Shown here: one piece after another, positions 35,722 through 43,612 of the stretch | Position numbering within the stretch: position 1 is the stretch's first letter | How the letters are laid out: every line of letters begins with the position of its first letter | Origin: Actinomycetaceae bacterium | Lineage (GTDB): Bacteria; Actinomycetota; Actinomycetes; Actinomycetales; Actinomycetaceae | Assembly: GCA_030530685.1 (NCBI GenBank) | Contig: JAUMUM010000001.1 | Location: 281,853-345,852 of the forward strand | Length of the DNA: 64,000 nucleotides | Direction of reading: 5' to 3' | The notes under the pieces: generated by a model | The model's database searches: none | Told to the model about the DNA's origin: nothing | What the model saw: the letters and a program-made list of their open reading frames with translations, nothing else | Program-made: the position numbers and the translations under genes

Positions 35722-35727
35722 TACCAT
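35722..35727 (+). promoter_or_regulatory. possible -10 box before mrp
   Basis: TACCAT ends seven bases before the mrp ATG at 35735. GAGGAG immediately upstream is 13 bases from the start, rather far for a Shine-Dalgarno, so a near-leaderless mRNA is possible. Confidence 0.35.
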
Positions 35728-35734
35728 AAACACC

Positions 35735-36853
35735 ATGGTTACAGCCGATGAGGTACGAGCCGCCCTAGAAAGCGTCATTGATCCGGAAATCCACCGTCCC
35801 ATCACCGACCTGAATATGGTCGAAGACGTCGTCGTCGACGGCGAGACGGTCTCCGTCTCCATCCTGCTGACGACGGCCGGCTGCCCCCTGCGCGACAACA
35901 TCCAGGCCGACGTCGCCAAGACCGTCGGCGCCCTGGAAGGCGTCGAGCGCGTGAACGTCCGCATGGGGGCGATGAACCATGAGCAGCGTGCGGCCCTGCA
36001 GACCAAGCTGCGCGGCGGCAAGCCCGAGCGCGTCGTCCCGTTCTCCAAGCCCGGCAACCTCACGCGCGTCTACGCCGTCGCCTCCGGCAAGGGCGGCGTC
36101 GGCAAGTCCTCCGTGACGGCCAACCTCGCGGCGGCGATGTCCGCCCAGGGCCTGAAGGTCGGCCTGGTCGACGCCGACATCTTCGGCTTTTCCATCCCCC
36201 GCATGATGGGCGTGACCACCGCGCCAACGCCACTGAATGAGATGATCATCCCTCCCGTTGCGCACGGCGTGAAGACGATCTCCATCGGCATGTTCCTGCC
36301 GGATAACTCTCCGGTCGTCTGGCGCGGCCCCATGCTCCACCGCGCCCTCGAGCAGTTCTTCGCCGACGTCTTCTGGGGCGACCTCGACGTCCTGCTGCTC
36401 GACCTTCCCCCGGGCACCGGAGACATCGCCATTTCGGTGGCCCAGCTTGTGCCCAAGTCGGAGATCGTCGTCGTCACGACGCCGCAGACGGCCGCCTCTG
36501 AGGTGGCCGAGCGCGCCGGCCAGATGTCCAAGCAGACCGGCCAGCGCGTCGTCGGTGTCATTGAGAACATGTCGCACCTGGTCATGCCCGACGGCTCGCA
36601 CAACGCCCTCTTCGGCTCCGGCGGCGGCCAGTTCGTGGCCGACAAGCTTTCGGAGGACCTCGGCTACGAGGTACCGCTCCTGGCCTCCATCCCCATCGAG
36701 GTCGCGCTTCGCGAGGGCGGCGACGCGGGCGTGCCCCTCGTGCTCAGCGAGGGCGATTCGCCGGCCCAAAGCCAGCTTCGCACTGTGGCCGACAGGCTCT
36801 CCCACCGCTCGCGGGGGCTCGTGGGCCTCGGCCTGGGCGTGACTCCCGTCTAG
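35735..36853 (+). CDS. mrp: Mrp/NBP35-family iron-sulfur cluster carrier ATPase
   Basis: 372 aa P-loop ATPase for Fe-S cluster handling. An N-terminal MIP18/DUF59 domain (residues 1-85, VIDPEIHRPITDLNMVEDV, TTAGCPLRDNI) precedes the deviant Walker A SGKGGVGKSS, LVDADIFGFS and LLDLPPGTGDIA. The CXXC cluster-binding pair found after ENMS in many homologues is missing: the segment reads GVIENMSHLVMPDGSHNALFGSGGG. I recall the same loss in mycobacterial Mrp, so it seems a lineage trait; the Cys in the DUF59 domain may substitute. 25 bp separate it from the methyltransferase gene. Confidence 0.93.
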   Translation: MVTADEVRAALESVIDPEIHRPITDLNMVEDVVVDGETVSVSILLTTAGCPLRDNIQADVAKTVGALEGVERVNVRMGAMNHEQRAALQTKLRGGKPERVVPFSKPGNLTRVYAVASGKGGVGKSSVTANLAAAMSAQGLKVGLVDADIFGFSIPRMMGVTTAPTPLNEMIIPPVAHGVKTISIGMFLPDNSPVVWRGPMLHRALEQFFADVFWGDLDVLLLDLPPGTGDIAISVAQLVPKSEIVVVTTPQTAASEVAERAGQMSKQTGQRVVGVIENMSHLVMPDGSHNALFGSGGGQFVADKLSEDLGYEVPLLASIPIEVALREGGDAGVPLVLSEGDSPAQSQLRTVADRLSHRSRGLVGLGLGVTPV

Positions 36854-36878
36854 TACCATATGCCCGGGGAGGGTTGAG

Positions 36879-37505
36879 ATGGCAGCGAATCACACTCAGG
36901 CGTGGGCCTACGTGGAGGACGCGTTCGTCGAGGACGACGTCACCGTCATGGCCAGGCACGAGGCGTCCGATTTCGGCATATCGTGCCTGAGCGCGGCCAC
37001 GTGCGCCTTCATTCGCATGTTCGCCGGGGTGGCCCAGGTCAAGACGGCCGTCGAGGTCGGCACGGGAACCGGTGTATCCGGACTGAGTCTGCTTGCCAAC
37101 CCGGGGCTGTCGCTCACGTCGATCGACGTCGAAAGCGAGGCCCAGCACAGCGCGCGGGAATACTTTGCGGCGGCGGGCGTGCGCAGCGGCCGCGCCAGGC
37201 TCATTCACGGGCGTAGCGCCGACCTCCTTCCGAGGCTCGCCGCCAAATCCTACGACCTCGTTCTCCTGGACGGAGACCCGCTCGAAACTCCCGGCGATGC
37301 CCAGGAGGCCCTGCGGCTGCTGAGCCCGGGAGGCATCCTCATCGTCGCGCGCGCCCTGGCGGCCGGCCGCGTGGCCGATCCCGCCCGTCGGGAGGAGGAC
37401 GTCGTCGCCATGCGCAATCTGGGACGCGAACTACTTGCCTCCCCCGAACTGGAAACCTCCTTGCTTCCGGTGGGGGACGGACTCATTTTGGCGACGGTTC
37501 GCTGA
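36879..37505 (+). CDS. O-methyltransferase family 3 protein
   Basis: 208 aa SAM-dependent methyltransferase of the catechol O-methyltransferase-like family. The SAM site reads TAVEVGTGTGVSGLSLLAN, with the acidic motif SLTSIDVESE and LVLLDGDP further on. Similar in size to M. tuberculosis Rv1220c, which lies in the same mrp neighbourhood. GGGAGGG stands close before the ATG. The substrate is unknown. Converges with the DUF3117 gene 74 bp away. Confidence 0.86.
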   Translation: MAANHTQAWAYVEDAFVEDDVTVMARHEASDFGISCLSAATCAFIRMFAGVAQVKTAVEVGTGTGVSGLSLLANPGLSLTSIDVESEAQHSAREYFAAAGVRSGRARLIHGRSADLLPRLAAKSYDLVLLDGDPLETPGDAQEALRLLSPGGILIVARALAAGRVADPARREEDVVAMRNLGRELLASPELETSLLPVGDGLILATVR

Positions 37506-37579
37506 CGCTTGGCACCCGTGCCGACCCAGCATTCCGGCGCGCGAAAGATGTCGTTTGTCGTTAGTCGACCTTCCGACTT

Positions 37580-37747
37580 TCACCGCTCAACGGCTGATAG
37601 CGCCTCCTTCAAGTCCGTGACCTCGGCATCGCCGAGCTCGAGAACGAGCCTGCCACCTCCCTCGACGGGTATGCGGACGACGATTCCACGGCCCTCGCGT
37701 TCTACCTCAAGCGGGCCGTCACCGGTACGGGGCTTCATGGCAGCCAT
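37580..37747 (-). CDS. DUF3117 family protein
   Basis: 55 aa. MAAMKPRTGDGPLEVEREGRGIVVRIPVEGGGRLVLEL is the near-invariant DUF3117 core, so the family is secure despite the size. Small, soluble, with no catalytic motif; function unknown. AAGGAG five bases before the ATG at 37747 fixes the start. In M. tuberculosis the equivalent is Rv1211, also close to a LOG-family gene and dapE. Confidence 0.92.
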   Translation of the reverse strand: MAAMKPRTGDGPLEVEREGRGIVVRIPVEGGGRLVLELGDAEVTDLKEALSAVER

Positions 37748-37763
37748 GGTGCACTCCTTCCCG

Positions 37764-37798
37764 CTGGCGGCGATCGCCGTCAGCACGCTTTCATTCTA
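37764..37798 (-). promoter_or_regulatory. promoter -10 and palindrome before DUF3117
   Basis: TAGAAT on the minus strand (37793-37798) is a good -10. It is followed by a 20-bp near-perfect palindrome, CTGGCGGCGATCGCCGTCAG (37764-37783), which would overlap the transcription start and lies ahead of the ribosome-binding site. It could be an operator or a leader hairpin. Confidence 0.45.
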
Positions 37799-38037
37799 CA
37801 AAATACCCATGTCGATTCCCTATTGTTAAAGCGGGAAAAATGCCCGTCACGGGGCCGGAAGAATACCCGTTGACTACACGTGGCAAGAGCCTGTTCAGCC
37901 TGGTAGTGGCGCGCCCGGTGCACCCGTGGCCCGCCTGGCGCACCCGAGTCAACTCGGCGTCCCTCGGCCTTGCCGCGTCTGCCCAGTGCACCCGTGGCGC
38001 ACCCGTGACCCGCTCAGCACGGCCGGGCCTGCCCCAC

Positions 38038-38802
38038 TCACTCGGCCGAGGCGCCCGAGCGGATCTCCTCGGCGAGTCGGTGGATGCCCGTCATGACCGC
38101 CTCGACGGCCTCCTCGGCCGTGTCGACGACCGTCAGCAGTTGCGTATCACCGGGACTGATCATGCCCTCGGCGAGCATGGTCTTGTCGATCCACTCGACG
38201 AGCCCATCCCAGAACCCGTGGCCGACGAGCACGATGGGGAAAGAGGATACCTTGCCCGTCTGCACCAGCGTGATGGCCTCGAAGAGCTCGTCCATGGTGC
38301 CAAATCCCCCGGGCATGACCACAAAGCCCAGCGAGTACTTGAGGAACATGGTTTTGCGTGCGAAGAAGTAGCGAAAGTTGACACCGACGTCGACGTACTC
38401 ATTGACGCCCTGCTCGAAGGGCAACTCGATGCCCAGGCCCACGGATACGCCGCCGGCCTGCTTGGCACCCCTGTTGCCCGCCTCCATGATTCCGGGGCCG
38501 CCGCCCGTGATGACACCGAAGCCCTTGGCCACGAGGAGCTCGGCGATCTGCGAGGCCAACTCGTAGTCGGCCGTTCCCGGCCGGGTGCGGGCCGAGCCAA
38601 AGATGGAGATCGACGGCGGCAGGTCGGCGAGCGCCCCAAATCCCTCGACAAATTCCGCCTGGATGCGCATGACCCTCCAGGGATCGGCCTTGAGCCAATC
38701 CGCCTTGTCGTGGCTCAGCAGGATCGCATCGGCCGTGTCATGGGGAATGTGGGAACCGCGCAGCAGCACGGAACCCCGTCGGTGGGATCGCTTGTCTGTC
38801 AT
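38038..38802 (-). CDS. LOG/TIGR00730-family Rossmann protein
   Basis: 254 aa member of the lysine-decarboxylase-like LOG family. Motifs: SISIFGSARTRPGT, VITGGGPGIMEAGNRGA and the catalytic PGGFGTMDELFE. Family members cleave cytokinin riboside 5'-monophosphates or other nucleotide N-glycosidic bonds; the role in bacteria that do not infect plants is unclear. ATG 38802 has no Shine-Dalgarno; TAGCCT ends six bases upstream. About 115 bp separate it from dapE, so the two appear independently transcribed. The 290 bp between it and DUF3117 hold only GC-rich sequence with short repeats (GCACCCGTGGC). Confidence 0.9.
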   Translation of the reverse strand: MTDKRSHRRGSVLLRGSHIPHDTADAILLSHDKADWLKADPWRVMRIQAEFVEGFGALADLPPSISIFGSARTRPGTADYELASQIAELLVAKGFGVITGGGPGIMEAGNRGAKQAGGVSVGLGIELPFEQGVNEYVDVGVNFRYFFARKTMFLKYSLGFVVMPGGFGTMDELFEAITLVQTGKVSSFPIVLVGHGFWDGLVEWIDKTMLAEGMISPGDTQLLTVVDTAEEAVEAVMTGIHRLAEEIRSGASAE

Positions 38803-38808
38803 GCGTAT

Positions 38809-38814
38809 AGGCTA
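38809..38814 (-). promoter_or_regulatory. -10 box of leaderless LOG-gene mRNA
   Basis: TAGCCT (minus strand) ends six bases before the ATG at 38802. Confidence 0.45.
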
Positions 38815-38916
38815 CTCGGCGCCGCCCCGTTTGGCACTGGGGCGCGGGTCGGCTGCGGCGTCACGATCGTCTCCGGCGCGCAGGCCGCTTGGGTTGTGCC
38901 GCGTGCCGGTCGCTCC

Positions 38917-39996
38917 TCACACGCCGACTGCTAGCCATTGGTCGACGACTCGTGTCACGCGCTCGATCTGCTCGACGGGGCAGGCCTCGTCGTCGCGGTG
39001 GGCGAACTCCGGGGCGCCGGGACCGAAGTTGATCGCCGGGATGCCGAGCGCGGAGAAACGCGAGACGTCGGTCCACCCGAGCTTGGCGCGCGCTCGACCG
39101 GCCCCGTGGGCCTCGGCAATGGACGCGAGCCGGACGAATTCCGGGTGGTCCATCCCCGGTGCGGCGCCGGGGGCCACGTCGGCGACCGTCACCTCGTAGC
39201 CGTCGAAGAGCCCGCTGACGTAGGCGACGGCCTCCTGCGGCGATCGGTCCGGCGCGAAGCGGAAGTTGACGGCGAGCGTTGCCTCGTCCGGCACGGAGTT
39301 GAGAGTCGTACCGCCGCGCACCGAGACGGCCAGGAGTGACTCGGTGAATGCCAGGCCGCCGACCTCGCGTTCGGTGGGGTTCCAGGCGGCCAGCGTCTGC
39401 AGCGCGGGGCGAAGGGCGTGGATGGCGTTGTCGCCGAGCCACGGCCGGGCCGAGTGGGCCGCAACGCCCCGTGCCGTGACGTCCACGCGCAGCGTGCCGT
39501 TGCAGCCGCCCTCAATTGCGGCGCCGGTGGGCTCGCCCAGGACGGCGAGGTCGGCGTCGAGCCATTCGGGGTTTTCGCGGGCGATGCGGCCGAGGCCGTT
39601 GAGGTTGAATTCGACCTCCTCGTTATCGTAGAAGACCCACGTCAGGTCGGCGCGCGGTGAGGTCAACTCGGTGGCCAGGTGGAGGAAGACGGCGTCGCCG
39701 GCCTTCATGTCGACGCTGCCCCGGCCCCATATCACCTCGCCCTCGCTCGTGTGGCGCCGCTCGCCCGGGACGTTGTCGGCGATGGGGACCGTGTCGAGGT
39801 GCCCAGCCAGGAGGATGCGCACCGGGCGGCCCAGATTCGTGCGGGCCACGACGGCGTTCCCGTTGCGCATGACGTCGAGGTGCTCGCACCGGGCGAGCCG
39901 CTCCTCGACCGCACCGGCCAAGCGCGCCTCGTCTCCCGAGACCGACGGGATATCGACGAGCTTCAGGGTCAGTTCCACGGGGTCTGAGCAGTCCAT
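38917..39996 (-). CDS. dapE: succinyl-diaminopimelate desuccinylase
   Basis: Zinc amidohydrolase of the lysine/meso-diaminopimelate pathway, 359 aa, M20 family. Metal and catalytic residues: H in LLAGHLDTVPI, D in WGRGSVDMKAGDA, the EE pair in VFYDNEEVEFN, E in VLGEPTG, and the C-terminal H in EFAHRDDEACP. The dimerisation domain (residues about 165-275) contains GTLRVDVTARGVAAHSARPWLGDNAIH. It matches the actinobacterial DapE group (M. tuberculosis Rv1202). ATG 39996 lacks a Shine-Dalgarno and has TAGACT ending six bases upstream. Confidence 0.94.
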   Translation of the reverse strand: MDCSDPVELTLKLVDIPSVSGDEARLAGAVEERLARCEHLDVMRNGNAVVARTNLGRPVRILLAGHLDTVPIADNVPGERRHTSEGEVIWGRGSVDMKAGDAVFLHLATELTSPRADLTWVFYDNEEVEFNLNGLGRIARENPEWLDADLAVLGEPTGAAIEGGCNGTLRVDVTARGVAAHSARPWLGDNAIHALRPALQTLAAWNPTEREVGGLAFTESLLAVSVRGGTTLNSVPDEATLAVNFRFAPDRSPQEAVAYVSGLFDGYEVTVADVAPGAAPGMDHPEFVRLASIAEAHGAGRARAKLGWTDVSRFSALGIPAINFGPGAPEFAHRDDEACPVEQIERVTRVVDQWLAVGV

Positions 39997-40002
39997 GCTG
40001 CG

Positions 40003-40008
40003 AGTCTA
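40003..40008 (-). promoter_or_regulatory. -10 box of leaderless dapE mRNA
   Basis: TAGACT (minus strand) ends six bases before the ATG at 39996. Confidence 0.5.
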
Positions 40009-40154
40009 TCTGCCCGGGCCCGGTCACAGGTGCTTCCCGAACGATGCTTTCCAATGTCACGATCAAACGCGGCCTGGCCATCGTCTCAGGATTAGGGCGA
40101 GGCCTTCCAGGCCCGCCAAGCCCTGACACTTTCGCGTTCGACGGCGAGGGCGAG

Positions 40155-40160
40155 TAACGT
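40155..40160 (+). promoter_or_regulatory. -10 box of leaderless punA mRNA
   Basis: TAACGT ends six bases before the ATG at 40167; no Shine-Dalgarno is present. Confidence 0.5.
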
Positions 40161-40166
40161 AAAGCT

Positions 40167-40985
40167 ATGGTTGATTTTCAGGCAGGGGAGCTCGCCGCCC
40201 AGGCCGCGGCCGTGCTGGCCGAACGCACCGGCGTCGCCTCCCACGACATCGCGCTGACACTCGGCTCCGGGTGGGGGCAGGCCGCCGACCTCATCGGCGA
40301 GGCGGTGGCCGAGGTCGACGCCAGCGACATCCCCGGATTCTCGCGCAGCGCCGTGGCCGGCCACAGCGGGACGCTGCGCTCGGTCAGGCTCGCATCGGGC
40401 CGCCACGCGCTCATCCTCGGGGCTCGCACGCACTACTACGAAGGCCGGGGCGTGGACGCCGTCGCCCACGGCGTGCGCACCGCGGCGGCGGCCGGAGCCC
40501 GCACGGCCATCCTGACGAACGGCTGCGGCAGCGTCGTCCCCGAGTGGGGTCCCGGAACGGTGGTGCTCATCCGCGACCACATCAATCTCACGGCGGCCTC
40601 TCCCCTGTCCGGCGCCAACTTCGTGGATCTGACGGACCTGTATTCGCCTCGTCTTCGCGAGATGGCCCGCCGCGAATCGGCCGACCTGCCCGAGGGCGTC
40701 TACGCCCAGTTCCCCGGCCCCCATTACGAAACTCCGGCGGAGGTGCGGATGGCCGGCATCCTCGGCGCCGACCTCGTCGGGATGTCCACGGCCCTGGAGG
40801 CCATCGCGGCCCGAGAGGCGGGAATGGAGGTCATGGGCATCTCGCTCGTGACCAATCATGCCGCGGGCATCGCCCCCGGCGGCCTCGACCACAGCGAGGT
40901 CCTCGATGCCGGGCGCGAGGCCGCCCCGCGCATCTCCGCACTTCTGGCCAGCATCATCTCCCGCATCGACAAGGAGTCTCGATGA
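40167..40985 (+). CDS. punA: purine-nucleoside phosphorylase
   Basis: Trimeric PNP-type phosphorylase, 272 aa, splitting purine (deoxy)ribonucleosides into base and (deoxy)ribose 1-phosphate. Motifs: phosphate-binding LTLGSGWGQAADL, HYYEGRG, ILTNGCGSVVP, the base-site FPGPHYETPAEVRM and GMSTALEAIAAREAGMEVMGISLVTNHAAG with the purine-binding Asn. Its stop overlaps the mutase start (GATGACC), so the two enzymes are made together. With the deo genes it completes a nucleoside salvage block. Confidence 0.95.
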   Translation: MVDFQAGELAAQAAAVLAERTGVASHDIALTLGSGWGQAADLIGEAVAEVDASDIPGFSRSAVAGHSGTLRSVRLASGRHALILGARTHYYEGRGVDAVAHGVRTAAAAGARTAILTNGCGSVVPEWGPGTVVLIRDHINLTAASPLSGANFVDLTDLYSPRLREMARRESADLPEGVYAQFPGPHYETPAEVRMAGILGADLVGMSTALEAIAAREAGMEVMGISLVTNHAAGIAPGGLDHSEVLDAGREAAPRISALLASIISRIDKESR

Positions 40986-42679
40986 CCTACGAAGAAACCG
41001 ACGTCCTACAGTGGATCGAGGACGACCCTGACGAGGCCACCCGCGCCGAGCTCAGCGCGGTCCTTACGGCGGCCCGAGCGGGGGATGGGGCGGCCGCGGC
41101 AGACCTGTCCGATCGCTTCGCCGGCTTCCTCGAGTTCGGCACGGCAGGCCTGCGCGGCGAGATGGGCGCGGGGCCGGCCCGCATGAACCGTGCCGTCGTG
41201 CGCAAGGCCGCCGCGGGCCTGACGGCCTACCTCGGCGAGCACGCCGGGCCGGACGCGCTCGTCGTCGTCGGCTACGACGCCAGGTACGGCTCCGAGGACT
41301 ACGCGAAGGACACGGCCGCGATCGTTACGGCCGCGGGTATGCGCGCGATGATCATGCCGCGAGCGCTGCCCACTCCCCTGCTGGCTTACGCGGTGCGCGC
41401 CCTTGAGGCCGACGCTGGCGTCATGGTCACCGCCTCGCACAATCCGGCTCGGGACAACGGCTACAAGGTCTACCTCGGCGGCCGTTGCGCCGACAGGTGG
41501 GGCCGGGGCGTCCAGCTCATCCCGCCGGCCGACTCCGAGATTGCGGCCGCCATTGCCGCCACGGGCCCGGCGCGCGATATCCCGCTGGCCGAGGGCTACG
41601 AGGTGATCGACGAGGAGCTCATCAATTCCTACATCGAGCACTGCGTCGGCCTGGCCGGGAAGAACACGGACCTGTCCATCGTCTACACGGCCATGCACGG
41701 GGTCGGCGCCGAGGTCATGCGGCGCATCTTCGCGCAGGCCGGCTTCACCGACGTCACCGAGGTGGCCGAACAGTGCGAGCCCGACCCGGACTTCCCCACC
41801 GTCGCCTTCCCGAATCCCGAGGAGGCCGGCGCGCTCGACCTCGCCATCCGCACGGCCCAGCGCGTGGGTGCCGACATCATCATCGCCTCCGACCCCGACG
41901 CCGACCGGTGCTCCGCGGCCATTGCCTCCGGCGGCACGTGGCGCCAGCTCAGCGGCGACGAGATCGGCGCGCTGCTGGGCGAACGTCTGGCGCGCAGGGT
42001 GGCCGAGGGTGCGGGCTGGGGCGAGGAGGACGAGCCCGCCCGCCCCGTCTTCGCCAACTCCATCGTCTCCTCGCGCCTGCTGTCCAAAATCGCGGCCTCG
42101 CACGGCATCGGGCACGCCGAGACGCTCACCGGATTCAAGTGGATCGCCCGCGTGCCCGAGCTGGCCTACGGTTACGAGGAGGCGATCGGCTTCTGCGTCA
42201 ACCCGGAGGTCGTTCGCGACAAGGATGGGCTTTCCACCGCGATCTTGCTCGCCTCGCTCGCCGCCGATCTCAAGCGCGAGGGCGAGGACCTCATCGGCGA
42301 GCTCAGGCGCCTGTACCGGCGCCACGGCGTCCACCTGACGGCGCCGGTGACCGTTCGCGTCGAGGACCTGCGGATCATTCCGGCGACGATGGCCAAGCTG
42401 CGCGCCCAGCCTCCGCGGCGCCTGGCCGGCTCCGACGTCGTGCGGGTCGAGGACCTTTCCGAGGGCAGCGACGACCTTCCCCCCACCGACGCGCTCGCGT
42501 GGTACACGCACGACGACGCCCGGGTCATCGTGCGGCCCTCCGGAACCGAACCCAAGGTCAAGTGCTACCTGGAGGTCCGCCAGCCGCTCGACGGCGACCT
42601 TGACGAGGCGATCGAAGCCGCGCGGCGACGCCTGGACGAGCTGTCGCGGGACGTGGCCCAGGCGCTGAGGCTCGACTGA
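40982..42679 (+). CDS. pmmB: phospho-sugar mutase (PMM/PGM family), probable phosphopentomutase
   Basis: Alpha-D-phosphohexomutase superfamily enzyme, 565 aa. Phosphoserine loop VTASHNPARDNGYKVY, metal-binding SDPDADRCS, sugar-binding GYEEAIGFC and phosphate-binding RPSGTEPKVKCY are intact. The length fits the PGM2/PgcA group (about 560-610 aa). Translationally coupled to punA (AAGGAG, 4-bp overlap). No DeoB-type phosphopentomutase lies in the window, yet PNP and DeoA make pentose 1-phosphates and DeoC needs the 5-phosphate; this enzyme is the natural link, as PGM2 is in mammals. That assignment is inference; phosphomannomutase activity is the alternative. Confidence 0.9.
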   Translation: MTYEETDVLQWIEDDPDEATRAELSAVLTAARAGDGAAAADLSDRFAGFLEFGTAGLRGEMGAGPARMNRAVVRKAAAGLTAYLGEHAGPDALVVVGYDARYGSEDYAKDTAAIVTAAGMRAMIMPRALPTPLLAYAVRALEADAGVMVTASHNPARDNGYKVYLGGRCADRWGRGVQLIPPADSEIAAAIAATGPARDIPLAEGYEVIDEELINSYIEHCVGLAGKNTDLSIVYTAMHGVGAEVMRRIFAQAGFTDVTEVAEQCEPDPDFPTVAFPNPEEAGALDLAIRTAQRVGADIIIASDPDADRCSAAIASGGTWRQLSGDEIGALLGERLARRVAEGAGWGEEDEPARPVFANSIVSSRLLSKIAASHGIGHAETLTGFKWIARVPELAYGYEEAIGFCVNPEVVRDKDGLSTAILLASLAADLKREGEDLIGELRRLYRRHGVHLTAPVTVRVEDLRIIPATMAKLRAQPPRRLAGSDVVRVEDLSEGSDDLPPTDALAWYTHDDARVIVRPSGTEPKVKCYLEVRQPLDGDLDEAIEAARRRLDELSRDVAQALRLD

Positions 42680-42713
42680 CTGAGATTCGACCGGCCGAGA
42701 CTCGACCGACTCG

Positions 42714-42745
42714 CCGGCCCGGCTGAAGCACATCGGCCGGGCCGG
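42714..42745. terminator. hairpin between convergent pmmB and deoC
   Basis: CCGGCCCGG (42714-42722) and CCGGGCCGG (42737-42745) form a perfect 9-bp stem with a 14-nt loop, 35 bp after the pmmB stop. GGCCGGCTG recurs nearby three times. No T-run. Confidence 0.45.
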
Positions 42746-42894
42746 CTGAAACACCCAAGCTGGGCCGGCTGTCTGCGGTCATGCCCGCCGCCCCTGGTCG
42801 TGCACGCCACTCTCAGGTCACCGCGGGTCTTTGGTCGTGCCCGCGGATCTTTGGGCCAGCCTCGCCCGCCGGCAACCTGCCTGCCGGCCGGCCC

Positions 42895-43554
42895 CTACAG
42901 CGTGTCGAGCACCTTCGCCGACGACGACAACCCCAGGCGGGTGGCCCCGGCGCGCAGGAGCTCGGCGGCGAACTTGCCGTCGCGAATCCCGCCGGAGGCC
43001 TTGACCTCGAGCTCGTCGCCCACCGTGGTCTTCATGAGCTCGACGGCATGGACCGATGCCCCTCCGGCCGGGTGGAAGCCCGTCGACGTCTTGACGAAGT
43101 CGGCGCCGGCAGCCCTGGCCGCCTCGCAGGCGGCGACGATCTGCTCGTCACTGAGCGCTGCGGACTCGATGATGACCTTGAGGACCGCGCCACCGGTCGC
43201 CTCGCGCACGGCGCGGATGTCGGCCTCGACCAGGTCGAAGCGGCCCGCCACGGCTTGGGCGAGGTCGATGACCATGTCGATCTCGTCGGCGCCCTCGGCC
43301 ACCGAGCGCCCGGCCTCGGCGGCCTTGATCTCGCTGTGATGAGCGCCCGAGGGGAAGCCGCAGACCGCGGCCAGCTTGACGGAGCCCAAGTCGATGTCGG
43401 CGGGAAGCGGGAGCCGACTGGGAGAGACGCACACGCTGTATGCGCCGATACGCTTGGCCTCCTCGACGAGCGCGCGGACGTCGTCGTCGGTGGCCTCCGG
43501 CTTGAGGAGCGTGTGGTCGATCAGTGCGGCGACCTCGTCGCGTGAATATCCCAT
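42895..43554 (-). CDS. deoC: deoxyribose-phosphate aldolase
   Basis: Class I aldolase splitting deoxyribose 5-phosphate into glyceraldehyde 3-phosphate and acetaldehyde, 219 aa. Catalytic features: LIDHTLLKP near the N-terminus, the second Lys in LKVIIESA, the Schiff-base Lys in [14 protein letters not shown], and the phosphate loop [16 protein letters not shown]. Normal length. Starts 58 bp after deoA with AGAAAGG upstream, and is the last gene of the nucleoside import and breakdown operon. Confidence 0.96.
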   Translation of the reverse strand: MGYSRDEVAALIDHTLLKPEATDDDVRALVEEAKRIGAYSVCVSPSRLPLPADIDLGSVKLAAVCGFPSGAHHSEIKAAEAGRSVAEGADEIDMVIDLAQAVAGRFDLVEADIRAVREATGGAVLKVIIESAALSDEQIVAACEAARAAGADFVKTSTGFHPAGGASVHAVELMKTTVGDELEVKASGGIRDGKFAAELLRAGATRLGLSSSAKVLDTL

Positions 43555-43612
43555 CGTCTGCCTTTCTCATCTGTGGCTGCCCGTGGCACGCCGCCCGGGC
43601 CAGAGCGCCACG

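Noticed and set aside
38823..38844. terminator after dapE (CGCCCC / GGGGCG, 10-nt loop)
   Set aside because: Short stem, no T-run, and it lies in the LOG gene's upstream region; too weak to annotate.
41006..42754. 582-codon open frame antisense to the phospho-sugar mutase
   Set aside because: Shadow frame; the plus-strand protein has all four active-site loops.
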